Of a stretch of 9,226 nt of DNA, positions 5,280-9,226 are shown piece by piece. The position numbers were made by a program, and so were the translations under genes. Every line of letters starts with the position of its first letter. Within the stretch, counting starts at the first letter, position 1. This DNA comes from an uncultured Lachnospiraceae bacterium (GTDB lineage: Bacteria; Bacillota; Clostridia; Lachnospirales; Lachnospiraceae): the NCBI GenBank assembly GCA_902783935.1, contig CACZTA010000146.1, positions 1 through 9,226 of the forward strand, given 5' to 3'. The notes below the pieces were generated by a model. The model was not told the DNA's origin and did no database searches. It saw only the letters and a program-made list of their open reading frames with translations.

Positions 5280-6767
5280 ATGAAATCAGACAGAATAAGA
5301 AAAAACGGGATCTATTATGCGGCTGTCACCGCGATCGTGCTTGCGGCTGTCGTGGTTTTGAACCTGATCGCCGCTTCTCTTCCGGCGGGCTTCACCGTTT
5401 TTGACGTGACGGACGCAAAACTGTATTCCGTCGGGGAGACTACGAAGGAACTTCTCGGCAGTCTCAGGGATGACGTGACGCTCAATCTGATCACGCAGAC
5501 GGGGATGGAAGATAAGGTGCTCCTGAAGCTGCTGGAGCAGTATGACGCAGAATCGGAGCATGTGCATACTGTTGTGATCGACGCGGTGGCGGAACCGACC
5601 TTTGCCGCGCAGTATACGGATGAGCAGGTGCCGCTTAACAGCGTGATTGCCGTATGCGGCAGCCGGTCGCGCGTCATCAGCAATACGGATATCTATCAGT
5701 ACACAAGCTATTATGCATCTTCCCCGGATTATTTTGACGGAGAAGGCCAGATTACGAGCGCTGTTGCGGGTGTGACCGGAGACAGCGGGGCAGTCGTTTA
5801 TTATACGTCCGGCCACGGGGAGTTTGCGCTCGGCGCGGAAATGACAGACGCGCTGAAAAAAGCAAACGTCGAGGTAAAAGAACTGAATCTGCTGGGCAGT
5901 GAAATACCGGGGGACTGCACGGCGCTGATCGCGTTTGCACCGACACAGGATTTCACGGCAGGAGAAGCGGAGAAGGTCGTCAATTATCTGGAAAACGGGG
6001 GCCATGCGCTCCTTGTGACCGTGCCGAAGATCTGGAGCGGCAGCGAAACACCGGTTTTTGATACGATTTTCGGATCGTACGGGATCACAAGAAGTGAAGG
6101 CGTGATTCTGGAAGGAAGCGGCAATTATAACCAGATTCCGTATCTGATCGTCCCGCAGGTTTCTTCTTCCGCGGAGGCAGTATCCGGGCTTGAGAATAAG
6201 AATATTCTCGCGGGACTGGCGGAAGCAGCCGTTACGGAACACGGCGGGGAGGAAGATGACGAGACATTTTCTGTCCTGCAGCTGCTTACGTCATCGGAGG
6301 ATTCCTATCTGAAGACTGCGCTTGACGGATCACTGGACAAAGAAAAAGGCGATGAAACCGGACCGTTTGCGGCCGGCGTAGCGGTGGAGCAGACGTTTTC
6401 CGAGGATTCCGACGGGACGCCGGATGTCGGGGAGGCGGAAAAAGAAGAAGCCGGAGAAGATGAACAGAAGGCGACGAAGCTCCTGTATTTTACGACACCG
6501 TGCCTCTTCAGTGCGGAAGCGCTGTCTGAACTGATCTGGCAGAGTGCCGATCTTCCGGAGGGAAACGATGCACTGTTCTCCGCAGCGGTCAGGTATCTGA
6601 CTGATCAGGAAGTCAGTATTTCCGTGGCGCCGAAGTCACTTAGCGTACCGCAGACGACGGTCAGTGCAGGAGCAGTCGCTCTCTGCGGCAATCTGTTTAT
6701 GATTCTCCTCCCGTGTGCGGTGCTTGCCGGCGGATTTGCTGTCTGGTTCCGCCGCAGAAGACGATAA
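5280..6767 (+). CDS. GldG-like ABC-associated auxiliary protein
   Basis: This 495-residue protein has one N-terminal membrane anchor (about 12-34), a large domain expected outside the membrane, and a C-terminal anchor (about 465-488) followed by an arginine cluster. After the first anchor, FDVTDAKLYSVGETTKELL (41-59) is the hallmark opening of GldG proteins. GHGE (178-181) in VVYYTSGHGEF marks the ABC_transp_aux domain, a fold related to the GIFT domain of IFT52. Residues about 320-400 hold a Glu/Asp/Lys-rich low-complexity linker (EEDDE, DKEKGDE, EAEKEEAGEDEQK) before the last part of the domain. It is encoded 16 bases after the permease, with GGGGAGG at 5264-5270 as ribosome site. GldG-like proteins act with the matching ATPase and permease, probably as an extracytoplasmic partner. 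Its biochemical activity is not known to me, and gliding motility is unlikely in this kind of bacterium. Confidence 0.88.
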   Translation: MKSDRIRKNGIYYAAVTAIVLAAVVVLNLIAASLPAGFTVFDVTDAKLYSVGETTKELLGSLRDDVTLNLITQTGMEDKVLLKLLEQYDAESEHVHTVVIDAVAEPTFAAQYTDEQVPLNSVIAVCGSRSRVISNTDIYQYTSYYASSPDYFDGEGQITSAVAGVTGDSGAVVYYTSGHGEFALGAEMTDALKKANVEVKELNLLGSEIPGDCTALIAFAPTQDFTAGEAEKVVNYLENGGHALLVTVPKIWSGSETPVFDTIFGSYGITRSEGVILEGSGNYNQIPYLIVPQVSSSAEAVSGLENKNILAGLAEAAVTEHGGEEDDETFSVLQLLTSSEDSYLKTALDGSLDKEKGDETGPFAAGVAVEQTFSEDSDGTPDVGEAEKEEAGEDEQKATKLLYFTTPCLFSAEALSELIWQSADLPEGNDALFSAAVRYLTDQEVSISVAPKSLSVPQTTVSAGAVALCGNLFMILLPCAVLAGGFAVWFRRRRR

Positions 6768-6785
6768 GAACGGGCTGCCTGATGC

Positions 6786-6790
6786 GGAGG
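6786..6790 (+). promoter_or_regulatory. Ribosome binding site that sets the DUF4340 start at 6800
   Basis: GGAGG at 6786-6790 lies 9 bases before the ATG at 6800. In-frame ATGs at 6713 and 6782 lack any upstream Shine-Dalgarno sequence, and the one at 6713 would overlap the GldG-like gene. The start at 6800 also places the basic residues MKKKR directly before the membrane helix. Confidence 0.7.
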
Positions 6791-6799
6791 AAAGAGAAA

Positions 6800-7411
6800 A
6801 TGAAGAAAAAAAGGACAACATTGATTACCGCTGCAGCCGTGCTGGCTGTCCTCATCATCGCCCTGTGGGCTGTAAAACGCGGAACGGCAGAATATGAAGC
6901 AAAGTCCGGCAGGAAAGAAACGCTTCTGTCCCTGACAGCGGCTGACCTGAGCGGTGTCAGGTACCGGGCGGAGGGGAGAGAAGAGGTCTCTTTTATCAGG
7001 GAGGACGGGCACTGGTATTATGAGCCGGACAGGAGCATTGAACCGGACCAGACAAAGGTCGGGGTTCTCGCTTCATCGATGACCGGGATCGGACTGACGC
7101 AGACCCTTGAAAATGTGAAAGACCCCGGAACATACGGGCTCGCGGAACCTCACTATGACGTCGTCCTGACGGAAAACGACGGGACGGTCCGCCATCTGCA
7201 GATCGGTGACACGAACCGGACGACGGGGGATGTCTACGTGATGATGGATGAAGACAGCTCGACAGTTTATGCGGTGTCGCCGGGACTGCTGAGCGACCTG
7301 GATAAATCCGCCGCCGATTATATGCCGGATGAAACGGAGTCCGCGGCAGAGTCGGAACCGGTCTCTCATGCCGAAGCGGTTCTCTCTGAAAATGAAGAAC
7401 CGTCAGAATGA
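6800..7411 (+). CDS. DUF4340 domain protein, membrane-anchored partner of the Gld-like ABC module
   Basis: A 203-residue protein with a basic start (MKKKR), a single membrane helix at about residues 7-25 and a domain expected outside the cell membrane. Features typical of DUF4340 are YGLAEP at 112-117, followed by a beta-rich stretch with VVLTENDG, LQIGDTN and VYVMMDEDSSTVYAV. The tail (about 173-203) is rich in Glu, Ser and Ala and looks disordered. DUF4340 proteins are regularly encoded beside GldF/GldG-like genes, and here the gene follows the GldG-like gene by 32 bases. At 203 residues it appears to contain one repeat of the domain, shorter than many family members, which often exceed 300 residues. 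The sequence closes cleanly without sign of a frameshift. Its function is unknown. From context it is likely an envelope subunit or adaptor of the ABC complex. Confidence 0.8.
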   Translation: MKKKRTTLITAAAVLAVLIIALWAVKRGTAEYEAKSGRKETLLSLTAADLSGVRYRAEGREEVSFIREDGHWYYEPDRSIEPDQTKVGVLASSMTGIGLTQTLENVKDPGTYGLAEPHYDVVLTENDGTVRHLQIGDTNRTTGDVYVMMDEDSSTVYAVSPGLLSDLDKSAADYMPDETESAAESEPVSHAEAVLSENEEPSE

Positions 7412-7448
7412 AAAACAAAAAATAAATACAGTCAGACAGCAGAATATG

Positions 7449-7457
7449 TGGTATCCT
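7449..7457 (+). promoter_or_regulatory. Possible extended -10 promoter for ispF-cysS
   Basis: TGG followed by TATCCT (7452-7457) fits the TGnTATnnT extended -10 pattern. An A-rich stretch at 7412-7429 upstream could act as an UP-like element, while the -35 is poor (GTCAGA at 7431-7436, spacing 15). Transcription would begin near 7463, at the foot of the hairpin at 7462-7483. The preceding operon has no clear terminator, so read-through into ispF is also possible. Confidence 0.4.
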
Positions 7458-7461
7458 ATTT

Positions 7462-7483
7462 CAAGAACGCGCCGGCGTTCTTG
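7462..7483 (+). other. Perfect hairpin in the ispF leader
   Basis: CAAGAACGC (7462-7470) pairs perfectly with GCGTTCTTG (7475-7483) around the loop GCCG. It is followed by CCGCGG rather than a T-run, so it is a poor intrinsic terminator. A second, weaker stem (CGGTG at 7487-7491 with CACCG at 7501-7505) ends just before the AGGAGG ribosome site at 7508-7513. The pair may be a 5' stabilising structure of the ispF-cysS mRNA, or a weak end signal for the upstream operon. Confidence 0.45.
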
Positions 7484-7519
7484 CCGCGGTGAGCACAATG
7501 CACCGGCAGGAGGAATGAT

Positions 7520-8032
7520 ATGCGGATCGGAACAGGTTATGATGTGCACAGGCTGACAGAGAACCGGGCGCTTGTGATCGGCGGAGTGAAGATTCCCTAT
7601 GAAAAGGGGCTGCTTGGCCACTCTGACGCGGATGTCCTCGTCCATGCCGTGATGGATGCGCTGCTCGGGGCAGCAGCTCTCGGCGACATCGGGCTTCATT
7701 TTCCGGATACGGATCCGAAGTATGAAGGCTGCAATTCGCTGGACCTGCTGGAACAGACGGGAAAGCTGCTGGCTGAAAACGGTTTTACAGTTGTTAATAT
7801 TGATTCAGTCATTATCGCGCAGGCGCCGAAGATGCGTCCGCATATTGAAGAGATGCGCCGGAATATGGCGGACCGGCTTCACATTCCCGCCGGCAGAGTA
7901 AGTGTCAAGGCCACGACAGAAGAAGGCCTCGGCTTTACGGGCAGCGGCCAGGGAATTGCCGCGCATGCGGTCTGCCTGATTGAAGAGTGCGGAATTGAGA
8001 AAGCTGAAAAAAGAGAACATCCGGAGGGTTGA
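7520..8032 (+). CDS. ispF: 2-C-methyl-D-erythritol 2,4-cyclodiphosphate synthase
   Basis: IspF catalyses the fifth step of the MEP pathway. It cyclises 4-diphosphocytidyl-2-C-methyl-D-erythritol 2-phosphate to the 2,4-cyclodiphosphate with release of CMP, on the way to isoprenoid precursors, and acts as a cytoplasmic homotrimer. The sequence has all landmarks. Metal ligands Asp8 and His10 lie in GTGYDVHR and His42 in [13 protein letters not shown] is at 34-38, the [11 protein letters not shown] loop follows, and [10 protein letters not shown] (132-141) holds the conserved Thr133 and Glu135 of the nucleotide site. Its 170 residues include a short charged C-terminal extension (about 155-170) beyond the usual length near 159. 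AGGAGG at 7508-7513 is 6 bases before the ATG. The cysS ribosome site overlaps the end of this gene and cysS follows after 8 bases, an arrangement I recall from many Firmicutes. ispD is not in the window. Confidence 0.97.
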   Translation: MRIGTGYDVHRLTENRALVIGGVKIPYEKGLLGHSDADVLVHAVMDALLGAAALGDIGLHFPDTDPKYEGCNSLDLLEQTGKLLAENGFTVVNIDSVIIAQAPKMRPHIEEMRRNMADRLHIPAGRVSVKATTEEGLGFTGSGQGIAAHAVCLIEECGIEKAEKREHPEG

Positions 8033-8040
8033 GATCCATT

Positions 8041-9226
8041 ATGAAACTGTTTAATACGCTTACCATGACAAAACAGGAGTTTGTCCCGATTGAGCCGGGA
8101 AAGATCAGCATGTATGTCTGCGGCCCGACGGTTTATAACCTGATCCATATCGGAAATGCAAGACCGATGATCGTCTTTGACACATTCCGCCGCTATCTCG
8201 AGCATAAGGGCTACGAGGTGAAGTATGTGTCCAATTTCACGGACGTGGACGACAAGATCATCAAGGCTGCCATCGAAGAAGGCGTGACGGCGGAGGAGAT
8301 CGCAAAGCGCTACATCGCGGAATGTAAGAAAGATATGGAAGGCATGAACGTCCGTCCCGCGACAGTCCATCCGCTCGCGACGGAGGAAATCCCGGGCATG
8401 ATCAGCATGATTCAGACCCTGATCGACAAGGGATATGCCTATGAAAAGAACGGGACGGTCTATTTTGCCACGCGGTCCTTTAAGGATTACGGCGAACTTT
8501 CCCATAAGAATCTGGACGACCTGAGGAGCGGATTCCGCGATCTCAAGGTAAGCGGCGAGGATGAAAAAGAAGACCCGCTTGATTTCGTGCTCTGGAAGCC
8601 GAAGAAAGAGGGCGAGCCTTTCTGGAAGTCCCCGTGGAGCGACGGGCGTCCCGGGTGGCATATTGAATGCTCGGTGATGGCCAGGCACTATCTCGGCGAT
8701 ACGATCGACATTCATGCGGGCGGAGAGGACCTGGTCTTCCCGCACCACGAAAATGAGATCGCCCAGTCGACCTGCGCGAACGGCGTGCCGTTTGCCCACT
8801 ACTGGATGCACAATGCATTTCTGAATATTGATAACCGGAAGATGTCGAAATCTCTCGGGAATTTCTTCACGGTCCGCGATATTTCGAAAAAATATGATCT
8901 CCAGGTACTCCGCCTGTTTATGCTGAGCGCCCATTACAGGAGCCCGCTGAATTTCAGCGCCGAGCTGATGGAGTCCGCCAGGGCTTCCCTCGAGCGGATC
9001 CGTACGGCGGCGGAGCGGCTGCGCGATATCAGTGCGGAAGGCACTGAGGCGGAGCTTGATGATGCACAGAATGCCGTCCTCGATGAGATCAGGGGATTCA
9101 TCCCGAAATTTGATGAAAAAATGGATGATGATGCTAATACAGCAGATGCCCTCTCCGTCATTTTTGACCTGGTGCGGTTTGTCAATACGAATATTCCGGA
9201 CAACGCACCCCGGGCCATGGCTTCCG
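8041..9226 (+). CDS. cysS: Cysteinyl-tRNA synthetase (partial, runs off the right edge)
   Basis: The first 395 codons of cysteinyl-tRNA synthetase, the class I enzyme that charges tRNA-Cys with cysteine in the cytoplasm. The frame is open from the ATG at 8041 to the window end, and the family is usually about 465 residues long, so roughly 70 residues are missing. The opening MKLFNTLT is typical. The HIGN signature is at 36-39 and KMSKS at 267-271. The zinc site that recognises cysteine is intact: Cys27 (YVCGPTVY), Cys210 (WHIECS), His235 and Glu239 (in HHENE, 235-239). The C-terminal helical anticodon-binding part begins near residue 305 ([10 protein letters not shown]). GGAGGG at 8023-8028, inside the end of ispF, serves as ribosome site with a slightly long 12-base spacer. 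The gene is cotranscribed with ispF. In Clostridia the next genes are often a mini-ribonuclease III and an rRNA methyltransferase, which lie outside the window if present. Confidence 0.97.
   Translation, partial: MKLFNTLTMTKQEFVPIEPGKISMYVCGPTVYNLIHIGNARPMIVFDTFRRYLEHKGYEVKYVSNFTDVDDKIIKAAIEEGVTAEEIAKRYIAECKKDMEGMNVRPATVHPLATEEIPGMISMIQTLIDKGYAYEKNGTVYFATRSFKDYGELSHKNLDDLRSGFRDLKVSGEDEKEDPLDFVLWKPKKEGEPFWKSPWSDGRPGWHIECSVMARHYLGDTIDIHAGGEDLVFPHHENEIAQSTCANGVPFAHYWMHNAFLNIDNRKMSKSLGNFFTVRDISKKYDLQVLRLFMLSAHYRSPLNFSAELMESARASLERIRTAAERLRDISAEGTEAELDDAQNAVLDEIRGFIPKFDEKMDDDANTADALSVIFDLVRFVNTNIPDNAPRAMAS

Noticed and set aside
5286..6242. 318-codon minus-strand open frame opposite the GldG-like gene
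   Set aside because: It is Arg/His-rich, shows no family features and has no ribosome site. Treated as a shadow.
6713..6799. Upstream in-frame extension of the DUF4340 protein
   Set aside because: It overlaps the GldG-like gene and has no ribosome site. GGAGG at 6786-6790 fits the ATG at 6800 instead.
7879..8934. 351-codon minus-strand open frame opposite ispF and cysS
   Set aside because: It crosses two highly conserved genes and shows no conserved motif.

Overview
The window reads as a compact, mostly single-strand stretch of a bacterial chromosome. Every supported gene lies on the + strand, with short gaps, strong purine-rich ribosome binding sites (GGAGG type) and intrinsic hairpins. 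The protein families (an HPr-family protein, clostridial-type PLP enzymes, a GldA/GldF/GldG-like ABC module with a DUF4340 protein, and IspF followed by CysS) and the fairly GC-rich codon use point to a Firmicute of class Clostridia, most likely a Lachnospiraceae-like gut or rumen anaerobe. That placement is inferred from family resemblance only.

Layout. (1) 1-440: an HPr-family phosphocarrier gene with its own extended -10 promoter, followed by a structured 3' untranslated stretch ending in a clear intrinsic terminator. (2) 482-3215: two adjacent fold-type II PLP enzymes. The first is a long, divergent cysteine-synthase-like protein. The second is a threonine-synthase-like protein with an N-terminal zinc ribbon. 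Both keep the PLP lysine, but their active-site loops differ from the textbook enzymes, so their exact reactions are open. (3) 3219-3398: an intergenic gap with a strong hairpin and a possible promoter. (4) 3399-7411: a tight four-gene operon made of an ABC ATPase (TTG start), an ABC-2/GldF-type permease, a GldG-like auxiliary protein and a DUF4340 membrane-anchored protein. They probably form one envelope complex resembling the Bacteroidetes gliding-motility ABC module, although this organism is unlikely to glide. (5) 7520-end: ispF (isoprenoid precursor synthesis, MEP pathway) and, 8 bases later, cysS (cysteinyl-tRNA synthetase), which runs off the right edge after 395 codons.

No mobile element, CRISPR array, tRNA, rRNA or obvious defence system is visible. 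The points most worth a second look are the HPr that lacks a serine at position 46, the uncharacterised PLP-enzyme pair, and the Gld-like module with its acidic low-complexity segments.
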